Below are positions 23,801-32,646 of a DNA stretch of 42,358 bases, piece after piece; positions within the stretch are counted from its first letter, which is position 1; the number at the start of each line of letters is the position of its first letter. Under the pieces are notes generated by a model that was not told the origin of the DNA, made no database searches, and worked only from the letters and a program-made list of their open reading frames with translations. The translations under genes were made by a program, and so were the position numbers. Source of the stretch: Acetothermia bacterium UBA3571 (GTDB lineage Bacteria; Bipolaricaulota; Bipolaricaulia; Bipolaricaulales; Bipolaricaulaceae); assembly GCA_002375995.1 (NCBI GenBank), contig DFNI01000024.1, positions 1 through 42,358 of the forward strand, written 5' to 3'.

Positions 23801-26523
23801 CGATCTATGAGCTTTTGGGAATAGAGGAAGTGCCGGAGAGGCTCCTTTTGATCGACGGGCACTCGGCCCTCTTCCGCTCCTTCTATGCCCTCCCCGAGCT
23901 CACCACCTCCAAGGGCATGCCGGTGAACGCCATCTACGGCTTCGCCCGCACCCTGCTTATGGTCTTGCGGGAGTATCCGTCTAAGTACGTGGTGGTGGCG
24001 TTCGACGCCAAAGGGCCCACCCTGCGCCACGAGGCCTATGCCGAGTACAAGGCCACCCGCAAGGAAATGCCCGATCCCCTCAAAGTACAGCTCCCGGTGG
24101 TGAAGGAACTGGTGGACGTGTTCGGCTTGAAGCGCCTGGAGCTCGAGGGATATGAGGCCGACGACATCATGGCCACCCTCTCCAAGCTCGCTGAGAAAAG
24201 AGGTGTTCCCGCCCTGAACTTGACGGGCGACAAGGACATGGCCCAGCTCGTCTCGGACAAGGTCTTTATCCTAAAGCCCGGGCGTCGCCCCACCGATCGG
24301 CTGGAGCTTTTGGATCGGCGGGGGATCGAAGAACGGTATGGGGTGCCCCCCGAAAAGATCGTGGACCTCCTGGCCCTGGTGGGAGACTCCATCGACAACG
24401 TCCCCGGGGTGAAGGGGATCGGCGAGAAAACCGCGAGGAAACTTCTTCAGCAGTACGGCTCGCTTGAGGGGGTACTTTCGGCGGCCGAGCGGATCCCCAA
24501 CAAGCGCGTAGCCGAGGCCCTGAGGGCTCACCGGGAAGAGGCCCTACTCTCCCGGGATCTCGTGCGCCTGAAGGATGCTCCCCTGGAGATATCGCTCGAG
24601 GAGTGTGCCCCGCAGGCATTGGATCTGGAGCGGCTGGTGAGGTTCCTGGGGGAACTCGAGTTCTTCTCCATCATCCGGGAGCTGGACCTCGAGAAGCGTT
24701 ACGAGAAGTGGCGGGAAGAGGAGGCAGTGGGGCAAAGGAAGCCTGAATACAAGGCCATTTTGGATCGAACTGCATTCGAGGAGCTCCTTTCCCGGCTGGA
24801 GGAGGCCGAGGAGTTCGCCTTGGACCTCGAGACCACCGGCAAGGACCCCTTCTCCGCCGAGATCGTGGGCATCGCCCTTTCTGTTTCTCCCTATGAGGGG
24901 TTCTACATCCCCGTGGCCCACAACTACCTCGGGGCCCCGTCACAGCTCTCGTTGGACTACGTGCTCGGGAGGCTCCGGCCGTTTCTCGAGGACGAACGTC
25001 ACCGGGTGATCGGCCAAAACCTGAAATACGACATGGAGGTTTTGGCCAACTACGGGATCACCCTCCGGGGCATCTCCTTCGACGCCATGATCGCCCACTG
25101 GCTCCTGAACCCCGATGCTCCATCGCACGCGCTGGAGGTGATCGCCCAGGAGGTATTGGGGGAGCGGGTCCAGAAGTACAAGGAGCTTTTGGCCGCCGGG
25201 GGAGAGCGGGGGATGGAGGAGGTCCCGGTGGAGCGGGCCACGGCCTATGCCGCTGCCGACGCCGAGGTGATCACGCGGTTGGTGGGGCCGCTGCGGAAAC
25301 GCCTCGAAGAAAACGAACTGGTGAAGCTCTACGAAGAGGTGGAGCTCCCCCTGATCGAGGTCCTCGCGTGGATGGAGCGCCGCGGGGTGCTTTTGGACGT
25401 TGAGGTGCTCAGGGAACAGGCCAAAGAGCTCGAGGTCATGTTGGAAAAGCTGCGGGAGGAGCTTTATGAGCTCGCCGGGACCCGGTTCAACCCCAACTCC
25501 ACCCCTCAGGTGCGGGAGGTGCTCTATGAGCGCCTGAAGCTCCCGGTGATCGCCATGACCAAGACCGGACCATCCACCGACGCGTACGTGTTGCGGGAGC
25601 TTTCCCGGATGCACGAGTTCCCCGCCAAGCTCTTGGCTTACCGGGAGCTGGAGAAGCTGCGGAATACCTACGTGGAGAAGCTGCCCCAATACGTGAACCC
25701 GAAGACCGGGCGGATCCACACCTCCTTCAACCAGACGGGAACCGCTACCGGCAGGCTTTCCTCGTCGGAGCCGAACCTACAGAATATCCCGTTGCGGGAG
25801 GGCCTCATCGATATCCGCCGGGCGTTCGTGGCTGCCGAGGGGAAGGTCCTGATCGGGGCCGACTACTCCCAGATTGAGCTCCGGGTACTGGCCCACCTAT
25901 CGGGTGATGAGAATTTGATCGAGACCTTCAAGCGGGGGGAGGACCTACACCGCCGCACGGCAGCGGAGATCTTCGGGGTGCCCCCGGAAAAGGTGGATTC
26001 CCGGATGAGGTCGGTGGCCAAGCGGGTGAACTTCGGGATCGTGTACGGGATCACCCCGTACGGCCTCGCCCGCGACCAGGGGATCCCCCAAGAGGAAGCG
26101 AAGAAGTTCATCGAGAGGTTTTTCGCGGCTTACCCCAAGGTGAAGGAGTACATCGACCGCACCGTGAGGGAGGTGGAGGAGCGGGGGTATGCGGTGACGA
26201 TCCTGGGGCGCAAGCGGTGGATCCAAGCCCCTGGAGGGAAGTTGGTGGGGGCGGCACGCCGCAACGCCATCAACGCCCCGGTGCAGGGGTCCGCGGCCGA
26301 TATCATGAAGCTGGCGATGTTGGAGTGTCACCGGCTGTGGAAGGACAGGGAGCTTCCGGCGGAGATGATCCTCCAAGTACACGACGAGCTCATCTTCGAG
26401 GTGGACGAGGACATCGCCGAGGAAGCGGGGAAGACCATCAAGGAGGCGATGGAGGGGGTTTACGAGCTCGCGGCCCCCCTCAAGGTGGACATCAAGATCG
26501 GCCCCAACTGGGCCGAGATTTGA
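23797..26523 (+). CDS. polA: DNA polymerase I with 5'-3' and 3'-5' exonuclease domains
   Basis: Fills gaps and removes RNA primers. The 908-aa protein has three domains. The 5' nuclease (residues about 15-300) shows LLLIDGHSALFRSFYAL, EGYEADDIMATL and LVGDSIDNVPGVKGIGEKTA. The 3'-5' exonuclease (about 330-510) keeps the metal ligands in DLETTGKDPF, GQNLKYDMEVL and AYAAADAEVI, so proofreading is probably active, unlike Thermus PolA. The polymerase (about 540-908) shows DYSQIELRVLAHLSGDE, RSVAKRVNFGIVYG and LQVHDELIFEVDE. The ATG at 23797 overlaps the ruvC stop (ATGA). Convergent with the MATE gene 24 nt away. Confidence 0.97.
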   Translation: MTIYELLGIEEVPERLLLIDGHSALFRSFYALPELTTSKGMPVNAIYGFARTLLMVLREYPSKYVVVAFDAKGPTLRHEAYAEYKATRKEMPDPLKVQLPVVKELVDVFGLKRLELEGYEADDIMATLSKLAEKRGVPALNLTGDKDMAQLVSDKVFILKPGRRPTDRLELLDRRGIEERYGVPPEKIVDLLALVGDSIDNVPGVKGIGEKTARKLLQQYGSLEGVLSAAERIPNKRVAEALRAHREEALLSRDLVRLKDAPLEISLEECAPQALDLERLVRFLGELEFFSIIRELDLEKRYEKWREEEAVGQRKPEYKAILDRTAFEELLSRLEEAEEFALDLETTGKDPFSAEIVGIALSVSPYEGFYIPVAHNYLGAPSQLSLDYVLGRLRPFLEDERHRVIGQNLKYDMEVLANYGITLRGISFDAMIAHWLLNPDAPSHALEVIAQEVLGERVQKYKELLAAGGERGMEEVPVERATAYAAADAEVITRLVGPLRKRLEENELVKLYEEVELPLIEVLAWMERRGVLLDVEVLREQAKELEVMLEKLREELYELAGTRFNPNSTPQVREVLYERLKLPVIAMTKTGPSTDAYVLRELSRMHEFPAKLLAYRELEKLRNTYVEKLPQYVNPKTGRIHTSFNQTGTATGRLSSSEPNLQNIPLREGLIDIRRAFVAAEGKVLIGADYSQIELRVLAHLSGDENLIETFKRGEDLHRRTAAEIFGVPPEKVDSRMRSVAKRVNFGIVYGITPYGLARDQGIPQEEAKKFIERFFAAYPKVKEYIDRTVREVEERGYAVTILGRKRWIQAPGGKLVGAARRNAINAPVQGSAADIMKLAMLECHRLWKDRELPAEMILQVHDELIFEVDEDIAEEAGKTIKEAMEGVYELAAPLKVDIKIGPNWAEI

Positions 26524-26547
26524 TCCGTTCGGTGTTAGGTGCCTTCT

Positions 26548-27936
26548 CTATTCCACCACGCGGCGCTGCCAGGTGCCGGACCAAAGGAGTGCCAGAGCCG
26601 CGAGGCCCGAGATCACGTTGGATAACGACATGCCCCACCAGATCCCTGTATCCCCCCAACCCAGGGGAAACGCGAAAACATAGCTCAACGGGATCCGTAG
26701 CGCCCAGAGCCTCAGGATCCCGAGCACCATCGTGGGTACGTTGTGCCCGGCCCCACGGAAGATGGCCTGAGCACAGAAGAATGCTCCCAAAAACGGCATC
26801 CCCGCGGCGAAGATCTCGATGAACTTCGCCCCCACCGCGATCACGTCGCTCCGGCCCGGGATGAAAAGCTCCACCAGCGGTTTTCTCAGCATCCAAAGGG
26901 CCAGGGCTTCCATCGCCAGGAGTCCGAAAAGGAGGGATAGGCCCTTCCACACGAGCTCCCGCGCCCGGGCGTACTTTTCCGCCCCCAGGGCTTGTCCCAC
27001 CATGGTGGTGAGCCCCACCGAGAGCCCATCGGTGAGGATGAAGAGGAGCCCCAGGATCCGGTCTCCGATCCCGTAGCCCGCCAGGGCTGCCTCGGCGTTG
27101 GGGAGCCTCCCGATCACCCCGGTGAGGACCACGAACCCGAACGCGACGCTCGATTGTCCCACCGCCGCCGGCATCCCCACCCGTAGGGCCCGGAGCACGA
27201 ACCCCCAGTCCGGGGGCATTTCCCTAAAGATCAACCGCAGATGGCCCCTACCCCGGGCCAGGATCACCGTCCCCGCCGCGGTGGCCGCGGCCTGGGAGAT
27301 CAACGTGGCATAGGCCGCCCCTACAATTCCCATCCGGGGGAGCCCCGCCCACCCTAGGACGAAAAAGGGATCGAGGAGGATGTTCAACAGCGTCCCCCCG
27401 CCGTTGACGAGGAGCGGCGTGATCGTATCCCCGGTGGCGGCGAGGCCGAAGTGAAAGAGGCCAGGGACGAGCATGAACGGAAGCCCCAGGAAGATCACAG
27501 AGATATAGAGGTTAGCGGCCCGGGCCACCCCCCCTTCCGGCACCAAAAGGCCAAGGAGCCACGGCGAGATGGCGAAGCCCAGTATCCCCAGGGCTATCCC
27601 CGAAAACACTGCCACGGAGAAGAGCTGGTTGAAGGCGCGGTTCGCCTCGTGAAAGCGCCCGGCGCCGATGTATTGAGACACGAACGCGCTCACCGCCGCC
27701 CCGCCGAACCCGGCCACAAACGAGATCAAGAACCAAACGATGGGCCAGGAGACCTGAATTCCCGCCACCGCCGCCCCGGCCTCCTCCGCCGGAAGCCTCC
27801 CGATCCAGAAGGCGTCCGCCAGGTTATAGAAGGTGAAGATCAGGGAGGAGAGGACCGCGGGTCCCCCGATCCGGGCCATGGTGCGGAGGACCGGCCCCTC
27901 GAGGATCTCCTCCCGGGTGGGGGCTTTGAGCCTCAT
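26548..27936 (-). CDS. MATE family multidrug/efflux transporter
   Basis: Membrane exporter of 462 aa with about 12 hydrophobic helices in two repeats. The N-terminal half starts PVLRTMARIGGPAVLSSLIF followed by YNLADAFWIGRL, typical of MATE proteins, and includes FVSQYIGAGRFHEANRAFNQ. The matching C-terminal repeat has GMPAAVGQSSVAFGF and GQALGAEKYARARELV. Such proteins expel drugs or other organic compounds using a sodium or proton gradient; the substrate is unknown. The gene follows the beta-CASP RNase gene by 9 nt and is probably co-transcribed with it. Confidence 0.92.
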   Translation of the reverse strand: MRLKAPTREEILEGPVLRTMARIGGPAVLSSLIFTFYNLADAFWIGRLPAEEAGAAVAGIQVSWPIVWFLISFVAGFGGAAVSAFVSQYIGAGRFHEANRAFNQLFSVAVFSGIALGILGFAISPWLLGLLVPEGGVARAANLYISVIFLGLPFMLVPGLFHFGLAATGDTITPLLVNGGGTLLNILLDPFFVLGWAGLPRMGIVGAAYATLISQAAATAAGTVILARGRGHLRLIFREMPPDWGFVLRALRVGMPAAVGQSSVAFGFVVLTGVIGRLPNAEAALAGYGIGDRILGLLFILTDGLSVGLTTMVGQALGAEKYARARELVWKGLSLLFGLLAMEALALWMLRKPLVELFIPGRSDVIAVGAKFIEIFAAGMPFLGAFFCAQAIFRGAGHNVPTMVLGILRLWALRIPLSYVFAFPLGWGDTGIWWGMSLSNVISGLAALALLWSGTWQRRVVE

Positions 27937-27945
27937 CCTCGCCGG

Positions 27946-29316
27946 TTAAAGCGCGATGGAGTCGCCGGGAGAGGGGATAACCGCGTCGATCCCCGATGCG
28001 GAAAGCCCCTGAGCCAAAGATTCTAAGGCGTTTTCTTCCCCGTGGACGAGAACCACCTGTCCCGCCTGGGCCCCAGTGATCCAACGCAGGAGCTCCTCCC
28101 GGTCGGCGTGGGCGGAGAAGCCGTTGATGGTCCAAATCCCAGCCTTGACCGCCACCTCCTCCCCCATGACTCGGACCGTCTTGGCCCCGTCCACAATGGC
28201 CCGGCCCAGGGTGCCCCGGGCTTGATACCCCACGAACACCACCCCGTCCTCCTCCCTCCAGAGGCGGTGCCTCAGGTGGTGGACGATCCGGCCTCCGGTG
28301 CACATGCCGCTTCCGGCGACGATGATGTAGCCTCCGCCCACGTGGTTTAAGCGCTTGGAGTCCTCGACCGAGCGGGTTATGGAAAGGGCGGGAAACCGGA
28401 AGGGGTTCTCCGGGTGCGCGAAGAGCTCCCGGCCTTCTTTGTCGAACCAATCCGAGTACTTGGAGAAAACCCTGGTGACGGCGCTCCCCAACGGCGAGTC
28501 GAGGACGATCCTGACACTTCTTGGGATCTCGCCTCGCTTCCAGAGCTCGTACAGCACATATAAGACCTCCTGGGTGCGCTCCAGGGCGAAGGAGGGGATG
28601 AGGACCGTGCCCCCACGGGAAAGCACAGTGTTTATCGCGTCGCGGAACTCGGCTACCGACTCGGAAAAGGAACGATGGGGTCTGTCGCCGTAGGTGCCCT
28701 CGCACATAAGGAGGTCACACGGCGGGGCGGGGGAGGGATCCCGCACGATGGGACGATTCCAGGAGCCGAGATCCCCGGAGAAGGCGACGGTTTTTCCCCC
28801 GGCCCGCAGCTCCACGATCCCGGAGCCCAGGATGTGGCCGGCGTCGTGGAAGACCACCGAGACCCCACGGTCCAAGGCCAGCTCCCGCCCGTACTCTATC
28901 CGGATCGAGAAATGGTCCATGGCGGAAAGGGCGTCCCCTACGTCGAAGAGGGGCTGGGGTGGGGGCTCCCCGCGGCGGGCGGCCCGGCGGGCTTCCCTCT
29001 CGGCCTCCTCCTCCTGGAGGTGGGCGGCGTCCAGGAGGATCAGCCTCGCGATCTCCGCCGTGGGCCGGGTGGAGATGACGTGGCCCCGGAACCCTTCCCG
29101 CACGAGCACCGGGATGAGGCCGCAGTGATCGAGGTGGGCGTGGGTGAGGATCACGTAGTCGATATTCGCCGGATCGAAGGGAAACGGGTTCTGGTTCCTT
29201 TCGGCGTCGTGGCCCTGGTACATCCCGCAGTCGAGGAGGATCTTCAGGCCTTCAACCTCCACCAGGTGACAGGAACCGGTAACCGTCTTGGCCGCACCTA
29301 CAAAGGTCAGCTTCAT
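27946..29316 (-). CDS. Beta-CASP metallo-beta-lactamase RNase
   Basis: Zinc-dependent RNA-processing enzyme of 456 aa. The metallo-beta-lactamase core shows ILTHAHLDHCGLIP (HxHxDH), HDAGHILGSGIVEL and AFSGDLG. The inserted beta-CASP domain contains IPSFALERTQEVLYVLYEL and AGSGMCTGGRIVHHL. The C-terminal RNA-specificity part ends with INGFSAHADREELLRWI and VLVHGEENALESL. It belongs with the YSH1/CPSF73-like bacterial RNases seen in many thermophiles. The ATG at 29316 is chosen because the protein begins exactly at the first strand (MKLTFVGAAKTVTGS); an in-frame start 15 codons upstream adds nothing family-like. First gene of a two-gene unit with MATE. Confidence 0.92.
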   Translation of the reverse strand: MKLTFVGAAKTVTGSCHLVEVEGLKILLDCGMYQGHDAERNQNPFPFDPANIDYVILTHAHLDHCGLIPVLVREGFRGHVISTRPTAEIARLILLDAAHLQEEEAEREARRAARRGEPPPQPLFDVGDALSAMDHFSIRIEYGRELALDRGVSVVFHDAGHILGSGIVELRAGGKTVAFSGDLGSWNRPIVRDPSPAPPCDLLMCEGTYGDRPHRSFSESVAEFRDAINTVLSRGGTVLIPSFALERTQEVLYVLYELWKRGEIPRSVRIVLDSPLGSAVTRVFSKYSDWFDKEGRELFAHPENPFRFPALSITRSVEDSKRLNHVGGGYIIVAGSGMCTGGRIVHHLRHRLWREEDGVVFVGYQARGTLGRAIVDGAKTVRVMGEEVAVKAGIWTINGFSAHADREELLRWITGAQAGQVVLVHGEENALESLAQGLSASGIDAVIPSPGDSIAL

Positions 29317-29421
29317 AGCGCCCCATATTACGGCCTCTTCCCATAGGGCTCGAGACACCACTTCGTGGGGGAAGTTTTCGAAGTTGGGGCAAAAATAAAT
29401 ACACCCTTTCAGGGCAAAAAT

Positions 29422-29499
29422 TGGTACGCCCGGCAGGATTTGAACCTGCGACCTCTGCCTCCGCAGGGCAGCGCTCTATCCGGGCTGAGCTACGGGCGC
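29422..29499 (-). tRNA. tRNA-Arg (anticodon GCG)
   Basis: Full cloverleaf on the minus strand: acceptor GCGCCCG with CGGGCGT (G1-U72 wobble), D-stem GCTC/GAGC, anticodon stem CTGCC/GGCAG with loop CTGCGGA (anticodon GCG, reading CGC/CGU), T-arm GCAGG-TTCAAAT-CCTGC, discriminator A and encoded CCA. It begins on the base directly after the CCA of tRNA-Ser. Confidence 0.93.
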
Positions 29500-29588
29500 T
29501 GGCGGAGGGACGGGGACTCGAACCCCGAAGGCCACAAGGGCCCTACCGGTTTTCGAGACCGGCTCCTTACCAATTCGGTCATCCCTCC
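29500..29588 (-). tRNA. tRNA-Ser (anticodon CGA)
   Basis: Minus strand, 89 nt, class II with a long variable arm. Acceptor GGAGGGA/TCCCTCC, anticodon stem CCGGT/ACCGG with loop CTCGAAA (anticodon CGA, reading UCG), T-arm GGGG-TTCGAGT-CCCC, discriminator G and encoded CCA. Confidence 0.93.
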
Positions 29589-29599
29589 GGAGCCATTCA

Positions 29600-29628
29600 A
29601 TTCTACCGGTTCATACGGATCCAGACAA
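29600..29628 (-). promoter_or_regulatory. Promoter of the tRNA-Ser/tRNA-Arg unit
   Basis: Minus strand: TTGTCT (29623-29628), 17-nt spacer, TAGAAT (29600-29605), ending 11 nt before the tRNA-Ser 5' end. Confidence 0.55.
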
Positions 29629-29649
29629 CGAAGGCCCCGTTGATCCCTT

Positions 29650-29669
29650 CCACCGAAGGACCACGGTGG
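29650..29669 (-). terminator. Hairpin after ftsI
   Basis: CCACCG (29650-29655) pairs with CGGTGG (29664-29669) around an 8-nt loop just past the ftsI stop. No U-run follows, so it may be only a weak terminator or RNA 3' end. Confidence 0.3.
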
Positions 29670-29672
29670 GCC

Positions 29673-31343
29673 TCAGTCCGCGGCCGGAACATAGGGAGAG
29701 ATTAGGCCCTGGTGGTACATCTCCTCGATGATCCACCGTACCGTGGGACCCGCGGTGGAGCCGCCCCAGTTGGGCCATACCGAAGGCTCATCGTACACCA
29801 CCAGGACCAGGTACTCTGGGTGCTTCCAGGGGAAGAAGGCCGCCATGGCTCCCATTACCTTGGTCTGGGAATACCCTCCCTCGGGAAGGGCCTTCTGGGC
29901 CGTTCCCGATTTCCCTGCCACCTCGAACCCGGGTACCTCGGCATAGCGCCCGGTGGCCCCCGGCAACTCCACCGCCTGGCGCAACATCCCTCGCATCGTC
30001 ATGCACGCCTCGGCCGAGGCCACACGGCGCTTTTCCCTCCCCCCGCCCTTCAGGATGTGGGGCCGGGGTAGGAGGCCGTCGGCGGCGATGGCGCAGAACG
30101 CCCGGGCAAGCTGGAGCCCGTTCACCGAAACCCCCTGGCCGAAGGAAGCGGTGGCCAGATCCACGCGGGTCCACTCCTCCGGCGGCCTCAGGGTACCCGA
30201 GGATTCGCCGGGGAGCTCCACCCCCGTGGGCTCCCCGATCCCGAACCGCCGCAGGTACTCCCACAGCCGCTCCACCCCCAGCCGCAACGCTACCTGCACC
30301 AACACGGTGTTTATGGACTGGGTGATTCCACGGGTGAACGTGGAGGGGCCGAATTGGTGGTTCATCGCATTTCTAATGGGAACCCCGTCCACGATGATGG
30401 GGGAGTTGCCGTTGAAGACCTCATCGGGTTCCACCAGGCCCAGGTCCAGGGCTGCGACCCCCACCAGGGCCTTGAAGGTGGAGCCAGGCTCGAAGGGGTC
30501 CGTAATGGCCCAGGGATGCAAAAGGGCCGGATCTGGGTTTTTGGGGTCGAACCGCGGCGACTGCGCCAACGCCAGGATCTCCCCGGTCCAAGGGTCCATC
30601 ACCACCGCGAACCCCCTCTTCGCCCTGAACCTTTCCACTCCCTCGTCCAGCTTCTCCGCGCAGATGGCTTGGATCCGGGCGTCGAGGGTGAGGTGGAGGT
30701 CCTGGCCCGGCGTCCCGGGGCTTTCCTCCCAGTACTCGAACACTGTCCCGTCCCGTCCTCGCACGAGGCGCAACCTGACCGGGTCTTTTCCCCGCAAAAG
30801 GGAGTCAAAGCGGTATTCCAACCCCTCGAGCCCCACCCCATCGACTCCCACCACGCCCAAGATATCCAGGCCACAAATCCCCTGGGGGTATCCCCGGGTC
30901 CAGGTCTCGAAGAACATCAACCCCCTCACCCCGGCCTCATCCGCGGCCCGCCGCAGCTCCTCCGCTACCTCGCGGGGAACCCGGCGCTTCACCCAGGTGA
31001 AGTAGCCTTCCTGGTAGACCACCTTCACAGCCTCTTTTTCGCGGAAATTGAGGATGCGCGAAAGGAGTTCCACCAGTACTTCTGGCTTGGTCATGTGGTA
31101 GTTGTCCAGGGCGATGTCGTAGGCCGGAACATCGCGGGCCAAAGGGAGGCCGTTGCGATCGTATATGGTTCCCCTGCGGGCCGGGAGCTCTATCACTTCC
31201 TCTTGGATCTCCCGTGCGAGCTTGGTCCAGTATCCGTGCTCCGCCACCTGGAGCTGGAAGAGCCTGGCCACCACCGCCAGGGCTCCGATGCCGAGGAGAA
31301 CGAAGACGAAGGTAGCCCGCCTAATCGCCGCCTCTCTCCACAT
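29673..31343 (-). CDS. ftsI: Penicillin-binding protein, FtsI/PBP2B-type peptidoglycan transpeptidase
   Basis: Cross-links peptidoglycan at the division septum. The 556-aa product has one N-terminal membrane helix (ATFVFVLLGIGALAVVARLF), a dimerisation domain beginning RRGTIYDRNGLPLA, and a transpeptidase domain with S288-TF-K291 (EPGSTFKAL), S343-IN (SxN) and K478-SG (AGKSGTAQ). No PASTA domains. The ATG at 31343 lies 23 nt inside ftsL and lacks a clear SD, so re-initiation after ftsL is likely. Last gene of the csaB-rsmH-ftsL-ftsI run. Confidence 0.94.
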   Translation of the reverse strand: MWREAAIRRATFVFVLLGIGALAVVARLFQLQVAEHGYWTKLAREIQEEVIELPARRGTIYDRNGLPLARDVPAYDIALDNYHMTKPEVLVELLSRILNFREKEAVKVVYQEGYFTWVKRRVPREVAEELRRAADEAGVRGLMFFETWTRGYPQGICGLDILGVVGVDGVGLEGLEYRFDSLLRGKDPVRLRLVRGRDGTVFEYWEESPGTPGQDLHLTLDARIQAICAEKLDEGVERFRAKRGFAVVMDPWTGEILALAQSPRFDPKNPDPALLHPWAITDPFEPGSTFKALVGVAALDLGLVEPDEVFNGNSPIIVDGVPIRNAMNHQFGPSTFTRGITQSINTVLVQVALRLGVERLWEYLRRFGIGEPTGVELPGESSGTLRPPEEWTRVDLATASFGQGVSVNGLQLARAFCAIAADGLLPRPHILKGGGREKRRVASAEACMTMRGMLRQAVELPGATGRYAEVPGFEVAGKSGTAQKALPEGGYSQTKVMGAMAAFFPWKHPEYLVLVVYDEPSVWPNWGGSTAGPTVRWIIEEMYHQGLISPYVPAAD

Positions 31344-31707
31344 CCCCGGGAAGGAGGATGATCTGGTCCTTTCCCAATGGTTCCAGGGGCGGTTCCCCGG
31401 TATGCTTCGTCTGTTCGTTCAATTCCTTCAAACGCTGCATCAGCGCCTCGGGGGAAAGGGCCGCCTCCACCCGGTACTCGAGCCCCCAAAGCTCCGTCTC
31501 CAGCCGTTTCAGTTCGAGGGCCACTTCCGAAACCCGCCGCTGAACCAAAATGGCCTTCGTGTTCAGCCAAAGGTACAAAAATACCAGCCCCGCGATGATC
31601 GAAAGGGCCACGAGGCCACTGAAGTACCGTTTCCAATTGCCATCTTCGCGGAAGTCCTCGTACATCGAAGAGAGCATAAGGGGGCTTGTCTCTCGATACG
31701 AAGACAT
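31321..31707 (-). CDS. ftsL: FtsL-like cell-division protein
   Basis: A small bitopic membrane protein of 128 aa: a short cytoplasmic N-terminus, one helix (YFSGLVALSIIAGLVFLYLWL), then a coiled-coil (VQRRVSEVALELKRLETELW) outside. Sequence conservation in FtsL is poor; the call rests on size, topology and the position between rsmH and ftsI, exactly as in the division and cell wall cluster. FtsL would join FtsB/DivIC to activate the septal synthase. The start lies 3 nt after the rsmH stop. Confidence 0.75.
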   Translation of the reverse strand: MSSYRETSPLMLSSMYEDFREDGNWKRYFSGLVALSIIAGLVFLYLWLNTKAILVQRRVSEVALELKRLETELWGLEYRVEAALSPEALMQRLKELNEQTKHTGEPPLEPLGKDQIILLPGDVERGGD

Positions 31708-31710
31708 CGG

Positions 31711-32646
31711 CTACCCGGCGCACGAACCTTTTTCGCCGGCGTGGGCGTTCCGGGAATCCTCAGGGGGGAGCTTGCGCGCGGCGCGGAGCTTGGCGGATCG
31801 CGACCGAGGGTTCCTCACCACCTCCTCGGCGGTGGGAGTAAGGGGCTTCTTCGTGAGGATCTCCACTTCCCCGGCGATCCAGCGCTGGCGAAAGGCGCGC
31901 TTCACGATCCGATCCTCCAAGGAGTGGAAAGATATCGCCACCACCACCCCGCCGGGCCTGAGCAGTCTGATCGCTGCCAACAGCCCCTCCCGCAGGGCGT
32001 TGAGCTCGTCGTTTACCGCGATCCGTAAGGCCTGGAAGGTCCGGGTGGCCGGATGGATGCGGTGGTAGCCGGGGGGGTAACAGCGGGCGACGATCCGGGC
32101 GAGCTGGGTCGTGGTCTCTATGGGCCGGGATTTGACGATGGCCCGCGCGATCCTTCTGGCGAAGCGTTCCTCCCCGTATTCCCGCAGGACCCTGGCGATT
32201 TCCCGCTCCGGCCAGCGGTTCACGATCTCGTATGCGGTGAGGTGCTGGGAGGGGTCCATTCGCATATCTAGGGGGCCCTCGGTTAGGAAGCTGAAGCCTC
32301 GCTCCGGATCCCCCAGTTGAAACGAGGACATCCCCAGATCGAAGAGCACTCCGTCCACCTCTTGAACTCCGTGGTCGCGGAGGATTTGGACGAGATGGCG
32401 GAAGTTTCCTTGGATCAAGTGGAATCTTTTGCCGAAGCGGGAAAGCCTTTCCCGTGCTATCTCGAGCGCCAAGGGATCACGGTCGATCCCGATGAGCTCC
32501 GCCCCCCTCTCGAGGATCGCCTCGGCGTGCCCCCCGGTTCCCACGGTCGCGTCCACCACCACCTTCCCCGGCCCCGGGGCCAAGAACCGGAGGACCTCTT
32601 GCACCATCACCGGCTCATGCCATCGCGCGGAGGAACCGGACGACAT
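31711..32646 (-). CDS. rsmH: 16S rRNA (cytosine1402-N4)-methyltransferase
   Basis: Methylates C1402 of 16S rRNA at N4 with S-adenosylmethionine. The 311-aa protein shows the family start HEPVMVQEVL, SAM motif VVDATVGTGGHAEAIL, LFDLGMSSFQLGDPERGFSF, the HPATRTFQALRIAVNDEL signature and VAISFHSLEDRIVKRAF. The ATG at 32646 lies 32 nt inside the preceding csaB gene. The neighbouring ftsL-ftsI order is the standard division cluster, but mraZ is absent upstream and csaB takes its place. Confidence 0.96.
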   Translation of the reverse strand: MSSGSSARWHEPVMVQEVLRFLAPGPGKVVVDATVGTGGHAEAILERGAELIGIDRDPLALEIARERLSRFGKRFHLIQGNFRHLVQILRDHGVQEVDGVLFDLGMSSFQLGDPERGFSFLTEGPLDMRMDPSQHLTAYEIVNRWPEREIARVLREYGEERFARRIARAIVKSRPIETTTQLARIVARCYPPGYHRIHPATRTFQALRIAVNDELNALREGLLAAIRLLRPGGVVVAISFHSLEDRIVKRAFRQRWIAGEVEILTKKPLTPTAEEVVRNPRSRSAKLRAARKLPPEDSRNAHAGEKGSCAG

